The notes beneath the pieces were generated by a model. The model did no database searches, was not told the DNA's origin, and saw only the letters and a list, made by a program, of their open reading frames with translations. A stretch of 64,000 nt of DNA from Leptospira wolbachii serovar Codice str. CDC (GTDB lineage: Bacteria; Spirochaetota; Leptospiria; Leptospirales; Leptospiraceae). The stretch lies in the NCBI RefSeq assembly GCF_000332515.2, contig NZ_AOGZ02000014.1:1132001-1196000 (forward strand), in the 5' to 3' direction. Positions within the stretch are counted from its first letter, which is position 1; every line of letters starts with the position of its first letter. Positions 34,733 through 44,706 of this stretch are shown piece by piece. Made by a program: the position numbers and the translations under genes.

Positions 34733-36556
34733 ATGGACATTGTGCTAGTCTCTGTTTCCAAACTTTCCAAAACCATCGGCGAAAAAAAACTCTTTCAAAA
34801 CCTTGATTTCTCTATCAGTGAAGGAGAAAAACTCGCCATTGTTGGTATCAATGGATCGGGCAAATCCACCCTATTGCGAGCCATCCTCGGCAAAGAAGAA
34901 ACGGACTCTGGCCAAATCATTAAAAACAATAATCTTAAAATCTCCATCCTTGACCAAAATCCTGTTTTTGATCAGAACGAAACCATCCTCGATCATATCT
35001 ACAAAGGTGATAACAAACTCGTAAAAACCATTCGCCGTTATGAAGACATTTGTGAACGAATGAGTGAAGGTGCCGAGGGGTTAGATGATGAGTTTACAGA
35101 AATTTCTCAAGAAATGGATAGACTGTCCGCTTGGGATTACGAACAACAAGTTAAATCCATATTAAAAGAGTTAGGTGTTGAGAAATTAGAAAGAAAGATG
35201 TCTGAATTGTCAGGGGGGATGCTTAAAAAAGTAGAACTGGCAAAGTCCCTCATCGATGAAAGTAACTTACTGATTTTGGATGAACCCACAAACCATTTGG
35301 ATGTAAAATCCATTTTATGGTTAGAAGACTATTTGGCAGGTCTTGACAAAGCCATCATTCTCATCACCCATGATCGTTATTTTTTAGATCGGATTGTGAA
35401 TAAAATTTTGGAACTCGATCGAGGGAGTCATTTCCTATACGAAGGGAACTATTCTATTTATTTGGAACGCAAAGTAGAAAGAGAAGAAACCCTTCAAAAA
35501 CAAGAAGATAAAATCAAACAATTTCTCAAACAAGAAGTGAAGTGGTTGAAACGCCAACCGAAAGCCCGGTCCACAAAACAAAAGGCAAGGATTGAACGAG
35601 CCAGCGAACTCCAAAATAGAGAAAAACGCGAAGAACAAAAAGATTTAGAACTGAGTGTCGCGGCCAAACGCCAAGGGAAAACCATTTTAGAAATTCATAA
35701 TCTGAAAAAAGGGATCGCGGACAAACTACTCATCAATGACTTTACTTATACTTTTAAAGCCAAAGAAAGACTCGGTGTGATTGGACCCAATGGAATTGGA
35801 AAATCCACACTCCTCAATTTAATGGCAGGCCGTATTACACCTGATAGTGGATACATCAAACCAGGGATGAATACGAAGGTGGGTTACTTTGACCAAACCA
35901 GTTCCGAACTTCCCCTGGATCGGAATGTTCTCGATTATATCAAAGATGTTGCGGGTGAGATGATCGAAACTGAATCAGGAGAAAAAATCTCTGCGGCCAA
36001 GATGTTGGAAAGGTTTCTCTTTGATGGGAAATTACAATACACACCCATCGCCAAACTCTCGGGAGGCGAAAGGCGCAGACTTTTTCTTGTGCAGATCTTA
36101 ATGACAGGTCCCAACTTTCTGATCTTAGATGAACCAACCAATGATTTGGACATTCAAACACTGTCTGTTTTGGAATCCTTCCTCGATGAATTTCCAGGAA
36201 CCGTTGTGATCGTATCCCACGATCGTTATTTTTTAGACCGAACCGCAGAAAGCCTACTGATCTTCCGAAAAGAGGGAAAACTAGACCATTACATTGGAAC
36301 CTTCTCTTCCTTTTTAGAAACCGATACTTTGGAATTAGAAAGTGAACCAAGTTCCCCAAAACAGGTTGTAGTTCCAGAAGTGACAGTCGGAGCGGGGAAA
36401 CCACAGAAATCCAAACAAGACCAAAAGAAACTCTCCAAATTAGAATCAGAGATAGCCAAGTTTCTCCCGTTTGGCCCCCAGAAGGTGTGGGTCTTGCTTC
36501 TCTTTTACTTCTCGGTCCGGTTGCTTTACCTGGAATTTATTTGGGAGCAACCTTAG
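34733..36556 (+). CDS. ABC-F ATPase with an aberrant C-terminus
   Basis: A 607-residue frame with two ABC domains: Walker A GINGSGKST (about 38) and GPNGIGKST (about 348), signatures LSGGMLKKVE and LSGGERRRL, Walker B LLILDEPTNHLD and FLILDEPTNDLD, and an Arg/Lys-rich linker between them. This is the Uup/EttA group, which acts on the ribosome. The C-terminal coiled coil begins normally (KKLSKLESEIA) but from about 36450 the DNA belongs to the next gene, read out of frame (FGPQKVWVLLLFYF) to a stop at 36556. The ATPase core is intact; the tail is not native. Confidence 0.85.
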   Translation: MDIVLVSVSKLSKTIGEKKLFQNLDFSISEGEKLAIVGINGSGKSTLLRAILGKEETDSGQIIKNNNLKISILDQNPVFDQNETILDHIYKGDNKLVKTIRRYEDICERMSEGAEGLDDEFTEISQEMDRLSAWDYEQQVKSILKELGVEKLERKMSELSGGMLKKVELAKSLIDESNLLILDEPTNHLDVKSILWLEDYLAGLDKAIILITHDRYFLDRIVNKILELDRGSHFLYEGNYSIYLERKVEREETLQKQEDKIKQFLKQEVKWLKRQPKARSTKQKARIERASELQNREKREEQKDLELSVAAKRQGKTILEIHNLKKGIADKLLINDFTYTFKAKERLGVIGPNGIGKSTLLNLMAGRITPDSGYIKPGMNTKVGYFDQTSSELPLDRNVLDYIKDVAGEMIETESGEKISAAKMLERFLFDGKLQYTPIAKLSGGERRRLFLVQILMTGPNFLILDEPTNDLDIQTLSVLESFLDEFPGTVVIVSHDRYFLDRTAESLLIFRKEGKLDHYIGTFSSFLETDTLELESEPSSPKQVVVPEVTVGAGKPQKSKQDQKKLSKLESEIAKFLPFGPQKVWVLLLFYFSVRLLYLEFIWEQP

Positions 36557-38109
36557 CTAATTTTTTTAATAATCCACATTTACCGACAGCATTCATCATA
36601 GGAATTGGAAATACACTCAGTAGTTATATCAACTATCGAATCATCCAAAGAGTGTCTGAAAAAACAGATCCCATTTACTCTACTAAAAACTTAATTTATT
36701 TCTTAAGTATTGGAACCATTCCTGGATCGTTTATTAGCACAGTAATGGGTGTCACCAGTTTATGGTATTGGGATTTTTTATCCACAGAACTTTATTTTAA
36801 TGTGTTCTTTACTTGGTTCTCGGGAGAGATGTTGGGATTTCTCATTGTTGCCCCCCTACTCTATGTTTGGTTCCATCCAAAAGCCAAACTAAAGTTGGAA
36901 CTTCGTAAACAAATCGAACTACTCCTTTGGATCATTTTGGTGTATATATCGGGAACCATTGCTTTTAGCGATGAGTGGCCTCTCCTCTTTTTACCCATTC
37001 CTTTTGTGATTGTTACAAGCATTCGTTTTCGCCAGTTTGGTGCCACACTCGCAACCGTTGTGTTAGCATTCACAGCCGTATCCTTAACCATCGAAGGAAA
37101 AGGGGTTTTTGCGAGAAGAGATGAAACAGGACTTTCGATCAACGACTCCCTAATCTTTTTGGATGCCTTTTTGTTTTGTATCAGTGGGATTGCTTACTTT
37201 TTGGTGACAGCCACCAGAGAAAGAGAAAGAGCACAACTCGCTTCTTTAAAATCCTTACAAGTTCTGAATGAACTCAAAGAAAAAGCCAACGAGGAACTAG
37301 AAAAAAAAGTTTTAGAAAGAACTGCCGTCATTGAAGAACAAAGAACAGAAATCGAAAAACAATTGGATATGGCCAAACGGATCCAAGAATCTCTTTTCCC
37401 TCAAAAGGAAGTTTTTCCCGAAGGTGTGGAAATTCTTTTTAAAAATATTCCTATGATGAAAGTGGGGGGAGATTTGTATGATATTGTTTGGAGACCCGAA
37501 AAACTAGAGTTAGGTGTTTTTATTTGTGATGTTTCTGGTCACGGAATTCCTGCGGCCCTACTCAGTGCTCTTGTCAAAACCTCCCTGGATAAATGGAAGG
37601 AAGACCCTTCCGACCTAAAAGAAAATTTAGAATCGATTCGAAACCAAATCATTCCCAATCTTCGGGAACATTTTGTAACAGCCAGTTTACTCCATCTCCA
37701 TACCGATTCTGGGGCACTGACATTTGCCAGGGCCGGCCACTTTCCTCTTTTTATCATCCGAAAGTCGGGAGCCCTTGTGAGTTTGAAACCGATGGGAAGG
37801 ATCATCACTCCGATTTTTGCCATCCTTGCCGAAGAAGAGAAATTCCAATTGGAAACCGGGGATTTGATTGTGATGTTGACCGATGGCCTAACAGAAGCTA
37901 GGGCACCGGAGTCCTTTCAAATGTTTGGGGAAGAAAGACTCCTGCATTTGATTCGAGAGATGCGAAGCCTTCCCTTAATTGAAATTCGAGACCAAGTTTT
38001 CCAATCTGTCATCCAACTCTCCGGAGGGATCACTGCCATCCAAGATGATTTGACCTTTGGCCTCATTCGTTATACGGGAAGTGTAGATCAAAAAGTCGAG
38101 GCCCTCTAG
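36487..38109 (+). CDS. MASE1-domain PP2C (SpoIIE-type) phosphatase, 5' truncated
   Basis: About 540 residues: MASE1 membrane sensor (about eight helices, 1-240), a coiled linker (about 250-295), and a SpoIIE/RsbU phosphatase domain (about 300-535) with LDMAKRIQESLFPQ, VGGDLYDI, FICDVSGHGIPAALL, GHFPLF and MLTDGLTEA. The frame is open upstream: SPVWPPEGVGLA, the conserved MASE1 entry motif, is coded at about 36463-36498, before the GTG at 36487. The first helix and native start are absent because the sequence switches there to the ABC-F gene. No ribosome site is seen. It probably dephosphorylates an anti-sigma antagonist if expressed. Confidence 0.75.
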   Translation: MGLASLLLLGPVALPGIYLGATLANFFNNPHLPTAFIIGIGNTLSSYINYRIIQRVSEKTDPIYSTKNLIYFLSIGTIPGSFISTVMGVTSLWYWDFLSTELYFNVFFTWFSGEMLGFLIVAPLLYVWFHPKAKLKLELRKQIELLLWIILVYISGTIAFSDEWPLLFLPIPFVIVTSIRFRQFGATLATVVLAFTAVSLTIEGKGVFARRDETGLSINDSLIFLDAFLFCISGIAYFLVTATRERERAQLASLKSLQVLNELKEKANEELEKKVLERTAVIEEQRTEIEKQLDMAKRIQESLFPQKEVFPEGVEILFKNIPMMKVGGDLYDIVWRPEKLELGVFICDVSGHGIPAALLSALVKTSLDKWKEDPSDLKENLESIRNQIIPNLREHFVTASLLHLHTDSGALTFARAGHFPLFIIRKSGALVSLKPMGRIITPIFAILAEEEKFQLETGDLIVMLTDGLTEARAPESFQMFGEERLLHLIREMRSLPLIEIRDQVFQSVIQLSGGITAIQDDLTFGLIRYTGSVDQKVEAL

Positions 38110-38114
38110 TTACT

Positions 38115-38777
38115 TCATTCTTTAGGTAAATCCAAATAGATCTGGTCGATTGCTTCTTGGAAACCGTTCAAATACAAGGTAGAGAAAATACTCGGTTCGT
38201 GGGATAAATTTCCATAGTCTCTCATTTCGAATAGAAACGGAACAGGTAAATACCAAGGGCTAAAATAACGGGTTCCGGAATGGGTGCTTACTTTTTCAGA
38301 GACCAGACTATTTTTATGATATAACTTTACCGTAACATCCAAAGCGACTTTTTGTTTGCAAGGGACAATACAGAAAGTAAGCATTTGTAATAATTGCATA
38401 AGACTACCTTCCTCCCAATTGCTTCGAGGTCGAGCTGCCGTAACAAAGAATACATAGTCTGTTTTTACATTTGTCAGTTGGAAATCTTTATCATCGATAT
38501 TGTGAATGTAAATTTCTTTCCACTGATACCTAGACTTACCGACCTCTATTTGTTTATTTGCAAAATATTGAGTCACTGATTCTCCAAATAGCGGACCAAC
38601 CTCTACCGAACCTGAATATTCTTTACGAAAGTACATTCTGTTTTGATTTAGAATCGTAACAGTATCGCTGATTTTCCCTTTTGTGGAATCTTTTGGGATA
38701 TTTCTTAAACCACGATCTAAATTAGCAAAGGAACAATGGAAACATAAACTGAATAAACTAAAATAAAAAAACTTCAC
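38115..38777 (-). CDS. Hypothetical secreted protein or lipoprotein, 220 residues
   Basis: Not recognised. The N-terminus is hydrophobic (1-18) with Cys12 and Cys15 (SLCFHCSF), either of which could be a spirochaete lipobox cysteine. The rest is beta-rich, with YVFFVTAARPRSNW in the middle and a CIVPCK segment. It ends 6 bases from the convergent PP2C gene. The next upstream gene on this strand encodes another lipoprotein, 7 bases away, and a third follows; the three may form a cell-envelope operon. Confidence 0.65.
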   Translation of the reverse strand: MKFFYFSLFSLCFHCSFANLDRGLRNIPKDSTKGKISDTVTILNQNRMYFRKEYSGSVEVGPLFGESVTQYFANKQIEVGKSRYQWKEIYIHNIDDKDFQLTNVKTDYVFFVTAARPRSNWEEGSLMQLLQMLTFCIVPCKQKVALDVTVKLYHKNSLVSEKVSTHSGTRYFSPWYLPVPFLFEMRDYGNLSHEPSIFSTLYLNGFQEAIDQIYLDLPKE

Positions 38778-38784
38778 GTATGCT

Positions 38785-39234
38785 TCATTCCTTTGTTTGG
38801 GGAGATTCTAAAAATTCTTCGATACAAGGAAGTAGAATCTCTGTTCTTTCCTTTTCACTCATGGGACCCAAGTCTCCACCTTTTGATCTCCTGTTTATTG
38901 TATAGTCACCGTGGTTGATCATCGAAACGAGATTATAGAATTCAACTTGCTTGGGATTTATACTCCGAACCAATCCAGTGCATGCTCGAAAAGAACCGAG
39001 GGCTGTGAATTCTTTACGGAAGTAAGTGAATTTATATTCATCGTTAGCAATTTGACTGGCTCCCAATCTGTTGGGAAACTGTTTCTCTTTTGCATCCATC
39101 CACTGGTGGATGTCCATTCCTTCCGGAAGAGTGACAGGATTCTTAGGATATATCCTCCTTTCTGGTGGAAGGAGGCTTGCACATCCGATCAAAAGAAAAG
39201 TGGAGAGAAGAAGAAAATAACGAAATGAAGTCAC
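38785..39234 (-). CDS. Putative lipoprotein, 149 residues
   Basis: Not recognised. A signal sequence ends in a clear lipobox, LLIGC, before ASLLPPERR. A GTG at 39234 is chosen because it puts the signal peptide at the N-terminus; the longest frame (to 39327) adds a 31-residue Lys/Arg-rich stretch unlike a signal peptide. The mature part is soluble, with FRACTGLVRSINPK and a final EILLPCIEEFLES holding two cysteines that could pair. It sits between two other small envelope proteins. Confidence 0.65.
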   Translation of the reverse strand: MTSFRYFLLLSTFLLIGCASLLPPERRIYPKNPVTLPEGMDIHQWMDAKEKQFPNRLGASQIANDEYKFTYFRKEFTALGSFRACTGLVRSINPKQVEFYNLVSMINHGDYTINRRSKGGDLGPMSEKERTEILLPCIEEFLESPQTKE

Positions 39235-39330
39235 CAAACGATGGCGAGATTTCGTTCTCTTCGGACAGATTGTACGGTATAACACAAGTAAGTCCGAAGA
39301 GAGTTTACAAATTTTCAAAGGATCCAAGGT

Positions 39331-39690
39331 CTATAACCTCCATTTCCCGGGATTGCCCATATTGTGGTATCTACCCGCAGGAACATGAAGGGGATTGTGG
39401 CCACCGCCTCCGTGGGTTCTGGGGACTTGGAACTGGTTCCCTCCGCCATGATAGGGATACGGAACCCCATAACTTCCTCTAGATCCTTGGTAGGGATAGG
39501 GGTAATCGCGGTAGTTGTGGCCATTCTGACTCGGATGCCTTGCATAATAGGAGTCGTGGACGAGATCAGGACTGACACAACCTCCTCCGACGAGGGCCAA
39601 ACCACTCACAAAAAATAAGGAACAAAAAAACCTAACGAGCCTTTGACGGTTCAGTTTTTCCACGGATTCAAAATTGATTCTGTTCATCAT
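39331..39690 (-). CDS. Small His/Gly/Tyr-rich lipoprotein
   Basis: About 119 residues from ATG 39690 (39687 is also possible). The signal peptide ends LALVGGGC, a lipobox, followed by VSPDLVHDSYY. The mature region is strongly biased to Gly, His, Tyr, Pro and Asn with near-repeats YPYPYQG, VPYPYHGGG and THGGGGH. It looks intrinsically disordered and could bind metal ions, but that is only suggested by composition. It precedes two other envelope-protein genes on the same strand. Confidence 0.6.
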   Translation of the reverse strand: MMNRINFESVEKLNRQRLVRFFCSLFFVSGLALVGGGCVSPDLVHDSYYARHPSQNGHNYRDYPYPYQGSRGSYGVPYPYHGGGNQFQVPRTHGGGGHNPLHVPAGRYHNMGNPGKWRL

Positions 39691-39820
39691 GAATCCAGTA
39701 TAGGGGTTCGGATCCGATTCTCCAATGGAGGGTTTCCGCATTTGCGGTTAACACCTATGCGCATGGTTTGTGTTGGATCAAAATAGTTGAAGGGAAGTAG
39801 AAAAATATTATGTCTCTTAC

Positions 39821-39900
39821 GCGCCCTTGATGTGGAGGAGGCGTCAGCCGTCCGAAGGACCGAAGCGAACGCGGAGTCCGGAACCAGCAAGGAAAGGCGC
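39821..39900. repeat. GC-rich structured element upstream of ilvC
   Basis: An 80-base block with 53 G or C bases (about 66 percent) in a clearly AT-richer region. Its ends pair (GCGCC 39821-39825 with GGCGC 39896-39900, extended by TT/AA after one bulged C) and it contains GTCC-GAA-GGAC (39850-39860). It has no coding potential I can defend. It may be an interspersed repeat or a structured leader. Confidence 0.45.
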
Positions 39901-39940
39901 CCTAATTCGTTCTTGTTTCCCTCGTTATAGTTAAAAATGA

Positions 39941-40984
<1,044 letters not shown>

Positions 40985-41034
40985 TTTTAAAGGTAACTAA
41001 AGTTTTAGTCTAAAGAAAGGAAGAAGGAATTTTT

Positions 41035-42354
41035 ATGAAAGTAACACAAAAGATAGTACTCGCAGCACCAGCACGAACTCCTTTTGCTCAAATTGGCAAG
41101 GCGCTCTCACAGTACTCAGGACACCACCTCGGAAAAATCGTAGGTGAAGAAGTTATGAAACGCAGTGGTTTGAAACCTACTGATATCGACGGTGTGATCG
41201 TTGGTGAAGGTTTTTCTAACGCACCAAACTCGGCACGTGTGATTGCAAACTTACTTGGACTTCCTATGGAAATTCCTTGCCTTACTGTTGCAAACAACTG
41301 TGTCTCCGGTTTGGAAGCAGTAGCAGAAGCAACTCGACGTATTTCACTTGGTGAAGGAAAAGTATTTCTCGTGATTGGTGAAGAATCGCAAACTTCTATG
41401 CCATTCGTTGTGAAAAACGCTCGCCTTAACAAAAAAACAAACAGTTTGGATGCTCTTACAAAACTTCTTCCGAATGACCTTCCTGAAGGTGTAGAACTTC
41501 GTGATACATTGGAAGATGGACTTGGTGATGGCGAAACTTCTTTTGGTATGCAAGTAACGGCAGAAATCCTCGCTCAAAACTATGCCCTTCCACGCGAAAC
41601 ACAAGACAAAGTAGCTTACGAATCTTTCAAACGTGCCTTTGATGCGACTCAAGAAGGTCGTTACAAACCATACATTATGGAAGTGAAAGACGATGAAGGA
41701 AATATGTTACAAGCTGACGAAGCAGTTCTTCTTCGTGAAGGTCTTGTAAAAAACCCAACTCGTATGGGTCGTGCGATGTTACTCTTTGACAACCCTCAAA
41801 TGAAATTTGACCAGTTCAAAGAAAAATACAGCAAATACTTAAAGAAATCACATGGACCTACTCTTTCAATCTTCAATGCAAGCCCACGTTCTGATGGAGC
41901 GGCTGGTATCATTGTAGCTTCTGAAGATGCAGCTAAAAAATTAGGTCTGACTCCAAAAGCTTATATCAACGGTTTTAACATGCGCGGTGTGGATCCAAAC
42001 CTAATGGGTCTTGGCCAAGCAGAAGCAACCATAGCTCTTCTTGCAGAAACAGGTGATAAAATCGAAAACATCGACATCATCGAAATCCACGAAGCGTTTG
42101 CTGCGACTGCAGTTGCGGCTCTTGAAGAAATCAAAACTAGAACTGGTCTTGACTGGGAAAAGAAATTTGATGAGAAAAAAATCAACCCGAACGGTGGATC
42201 TATCTCCATTGGACACCCGTTTGGTGCTACTGGTGTGAGACTCCTTCACAACGCCATCATGGACTTTGAAGAAAACAAAGACGTGAAAAAGGTGCTTGTG
42301 ACTGCATGTGCACACGGTGGGATCGCAGGATCTATGATCGTAGAAAGAGCGTAA
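41035..42354 (+). CDS. Acetyl-CoA acyltransferase (thiolase, FadI-like)
   Basis: A 439-residue thiolase. The acyl-accepting Cys is in ANNCVSGLEA, the catalytic His in EIHEAFAATAVAA and GGSISIGHPFGATG, and the second Cys in TACAHGG. The length is greater than that of short thiolases (about 390) and fits the FadI/trifunctional-beta branch. It cleaves 3-ketoacyl-CoA in beta-oxidation or runs in reverse; no hydratase or dehydrogenase gene is adjacent. A strong AGGAAGAAGGA ribosome site precedes the ATG. A good terminator follows. Confidence 0.9.
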   Translation: MKVTQKIVLAAPARTPFAQIGKALSQYSGHHLGKIVGEEVMKRSGLKPTDIDGVIVGEGFSNAPNSARVIANLLGLPMEIPCLTVANNCVSGLEAVAEATRRISLGEGKVFLVIGEESQTSMPFVVKNARLNKKTNSLDALTKLLPNDLPEGVELRDTLEDGLGDGETSFGMQVTAEILAQNYALPRETQDKVAYESFKRAFDATQEGRYKPYIMEVKDDEGNMLQADEAVLLREGLVKNPTRMGRAMLLFDNPQMKFDQFKEKYSKYLKKSHGPTLSIFNASPRSDGAAGIIVASEDAAKKLGLTPKAYINGFNMRGVDPNLMGLGQAEATIALLAETGDKIENIDIIEIHEAFAATAVAALEEIKTRTGLDWEKKFDEKKINPNGGSISIGHPFGATGVRLLHNAIMDFEENKDVKKVLVTACAHGGIAGSMIVERA

Positions 42355-42400
42355 TCGAATTTAAGATTCGATACGTTTCGATCAAATGATCGAAGTAAAA

Positions 42401-42426
42401 AGCCAAGGGAAACCTTGGCTTTTTTT
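42401..42426 (+). terminator. Terminator after the thiolase gene
   Basis: Perfect 8-bp stem AGCCAAGG / CCTTGGCT closed by a GAAA tetraloop and followed by TTTTTT. It is 47 bases past the thiolase stop. Confidence 0.92.
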
Positions 42427-42474
42427 ATGGGGAAAGGGGAACCGTAGGATATAGTCAACTACCCTAGTATGTGA

Positions 42475-42705
42475 GTGAAATTTACTCCGTACTTTCAAAA
42501 TGAAGTCCTAAAAAAACGCCCTGAAATCCAATTAGAATGGATATTACAAACCTATCACTTTCCGGATTATAAGGAAATACAGGAAGACGGAAGGATACGT
42601 CTTTGGAAATGGATTGACCCTTCGAGAAAATACCTTAGAGTCATACTGTTGGAAGATGAGATGACAATTCACAATGCATTCTTTGACAGAGGTTTCAAAC
42701 CATGA
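42475..42705 (+). CDS. Small DUF4258-like protein, possible toxin-like partner
   Basis: A 76-residue protein starting at GTG 42475. It has the pattern of small proteins often found beside DUF2283: WILQTYHFPDY, EDGRIRLWKWI, and the end LEDEMTIHNAFFDRGF, with conserved His-Asn-Ala and Phe-Asp-Arg. The fold is probably RelE/BrnT-like, and such pairs are sometimes annotated as toxin-antitoxin, without proof. It overlaps the DUF2283 gene by 4 bases. Confidence 0.65.
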   Translation: MKFTPYFQNEVLKKRPEIQLEWILQTYHFPDYKEIQEDGRIRLWKWIDPSRKYLRVILLEDEMTIHNAFFDRGFKP

Positions 42706-42896
42706 AGATTACATATTATCCAGAAACAGATTCTCTCTACATTGATTTATCAAAAAAGGTAGCTTTTGAAACGAAAGAAATTTCCCAAGATATTAATGTC
42801 GATTTAGATGAGACTGGTTATCCCGTCGGTATCGATATACACGGAAATGCCTCTCAATTCATTGATCTATCCACATTCGAATTGGAGAAACGATAA
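42702..42896 (+). CDS. DUF2283 family protein
   Basis: A 64-residue protein with the DUF2283 pattern: YYPETDSLYIDL at the N-terminus, a VDLDETGYPVGIDIHGNA core, and a short C-terminal helix. The family function is unknown. Its ATGA overlap with the preceding small gene indicates a two-gene unit. The HD phosphohydrolase gene follows 44 bases later. Confidence 0.8.
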   Translation: MKITYYPETDSLYIDLSKKVAFETKEISQDINVDLDETGYPVGIDIHGNASQFIDLSTFELEKR

Positions 42897-42940
42897 CTAC
42901 GGAATCTAAATTGTATCACTCTTTGACAGAAGGTATTCCC

Positions 42941-43597
42941 ATGAAGATCGAAGAGAAATGTAAATCAAGATTCCAAGCCCTGCTCCAAGATAACAAAGAC
43001 ATCTCTGTATCTCAGAAAGATTCCCTCTGGGAAGAAATTAGATCCCACTACTCGGAACCCCACCGCACCTACCACAGCCTAAATCATCTCTACCAAATGT
43101 TAGGGGAATTTGATTCGGTATCTAAGGAATTACAAGATCCAGAGATCGCACTCTTTGCCTTATTCTATCATGATTTGATTTATGATGTCACTTCCAAAAC
43201 CAATGAGGAAGAAAGTGCAAAGATCGCCAAAGATAGATTATCCGAATTAGGAATTTCACAGGAACGGATTGAAATTTGCATAGAACATATTCTGGCAACC
43301 AAATCACATCGATTAGGTGACAAATGCCATCCAGATACATCTTTCTTTTTAGATATTGATATTTCCATTTTGGGAAGCGAAGAATCCAAATACTACAAAT
43401 ATGCAAAAAACATTCGCAAAGAGTATTCGATATTTTCTAGCGAAGACTACCAAAAGGGAAGAATCCAAGTATTGAATCATTTTATCGAAAACATTCGGCT
43501 CTTCCATACAGATTTCTTCTTTGATGAGTATGAAATGCGAAGCCGTCACAATGTAAAATTAGAGATCCATAGTTTACAAAAAGGTGAACTTATTTAA
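42941..43597 (+). CDS. Predicted HD-domain metal-dependent phosphohydrolase
   Basis: A 218-residue protein of the HD superfamily (COG4339-like). The metal ligands are seen in RTYHSLNHLYQML and FALFYHDLIYD (His-Asp), with a later CIEHILATKSHR and DIDISILG. It should hydrolyse a phosphomonoester or nucleotide, substrate unknown. ATG 42941 has AGAAGG seven bases upstream, so the longer TTG frame from 42911 is not used. It may be read with the two small genes before it. Confidence 0.8.
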   Translation: MKIEEKCKSRFQALLQDNKDISVSQKDSLWEEIRSHYSEPHRTYHSLNHLYQMLGEFDSVSKELQDPEIALFALFYHDLIYDVTSKTNEEESAKIAKDRLSELGISQERIEICIEHILATKSHRLGDKCHPDTSFFLDIDISILGSEESKYYKYAKNIRKEYSIFSSEDYQKGRIQVLNHFIENIRLFHTDFFFDEYEMRSRHNVKLEIHSLQKGELI

Positions 43598-43653
43598 AAA
43601 GAAATTTTGAATTTGGGAAATAAATTTGTAAGGAAAAAGGGGATGTGGTAATA

Positions 43654-43719
43654 GGTGTGCATTGGGAGGCGGGTCTAGTTCCCCACCCAAATCAGGGCGG
43701 GGATATAAAGATTCACACC
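43654..43719. terminator. Possible bidirectional hairpin between convergent genes
   Basis: GGTGTG (43654-43659) pairs with CACACC (43714-43719), and TTGGG (43662-43666) with CCCAA (43686-43690), in the gap between the HD gene and the convergent 288-residue gene. No clear T-run, so a weak call. Confidence 0.3.
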
Positions 43720-43720
43720 C

Positions 43721-44587
43721 CTACCCCTCAAACCGTCCAAGCATCGGAACAAGCCCTTCTTTCGTTTGCCCAGCCGTATCATATCCAGGAAAGATCTTAA
43801 ACAACTTCAGATAAAAATGTTTTTCAATTCGTTTGTTTCCGTTTTTCGTTTTTTCAAACACATCTTTGGCAAACAAATGAAACTCAAAATATCCCGTTTT
43901 AAACCTTCCATTTACATTGAGTCGACTTCCGATTCGGAATCGTAAAGGCTGATTGTTATCCAGAGATTCAAAGCAAGGTTCTTCTTCAAAAGATAAAGAC
44001 TTAGAAATATGAATCCTTTGTTTCACACCCATTTCGTGGAAGTCCTTGGCTCCGGGAAGTTGTAACAAAACTTTTCCTTCTCTTCTGAATTCCAAACTGT
44101 AAGATAGAATTTCAAAGTTAGATATATCTACTGCTTTTATATCAATCGTTAGGTGGTGATCTAAGACTTCAGTGGACCTGGTAACAACGTTCCCTTCTCT
44201 TTGGCCAATTGTAATGACCTTACCTTCCGATATTGGAATTACATATTTAAAAACCAAACCAGGATCAGGTAAATCCTTACCTTGGATGATCATTGCAGAA
44301 TGGATTGGTGTCTGTGTAATGGTATGGATATCCGCAATAGGAACTTCGGCCAAACTCGATGGATTCTGATTCATTGCAGAACTTACACCTTTTGAAATCG
44401 ATTTTGATTTGAATGCTTCTAATGATCTTAATTTAGCAATCGTCAGCCTTTGCATGACAGTAATTAGGATAAGTACGGCAACGAGCAAGATAAGCACAAA
44501 CACCCAAGTTTCATAGGCATTCATTCTCTCTTCCAAGATTCGGATTTGGTCCATTGAATACGATTTCATTACCTGTGCGAGTATCAT
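43721..44587 (-). CDS. Membrane-anchored hypothetical protein, 288 residues
   Basis: Not recognised. One membrane helix near the N-terminus (about 28-46, WVFVLILLVAVLILITVM) is followed by a Ser-rich linker and a beta-rich cytoplasmic or periplasmic domain (about 110-270). Phrases such as DHHLTIDIKAVDI, RFRIGSRLNVNGRF and YFEFHLFAKD suggest a PilZ-like or other beta-barrel fold, but no signature motif is complete. ATG 44554 is a possible shorter start. The gene is divergent from the SH3b protein. Confidence 0.6.
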   Translation of the reverse strand: MILAQVMKSYSMDQIRILEERMNAYETWVFVLILLVAVLILITVMQRLTIAKLRSLEAFKSKSISKGVSSAMNQNPSSLAEVPIADIHTITQTPIHSAMIIQGKDLPDPGLVFKYVIPISEGKVITIGQREGNVVTRSTEVLDHHLTIDIKAVDISNFEILSYSLEFRREGKVLLQLPGAKDFHEMGVKQRIHISKSLSFEEEPCFESLDNNQPLRFRIGSRLNVNGRFKTGYFEFHLFAKDVFEKTKNGNKRIEKHFYLKLFKIFPGYDTAGQTKEGLVPMLGRFEG

Positions 44588-44706
44588 TCAATTCCTTTCC
44601 GATGACAAAGCCTACAAAACTATTATCGACCTATCGTTTCGAGAAAAATACCATTCCTTTGGAAAAGAGATCGACTATTGGTAGTCTGTTCCCTATTTTT
44701 TGCACT

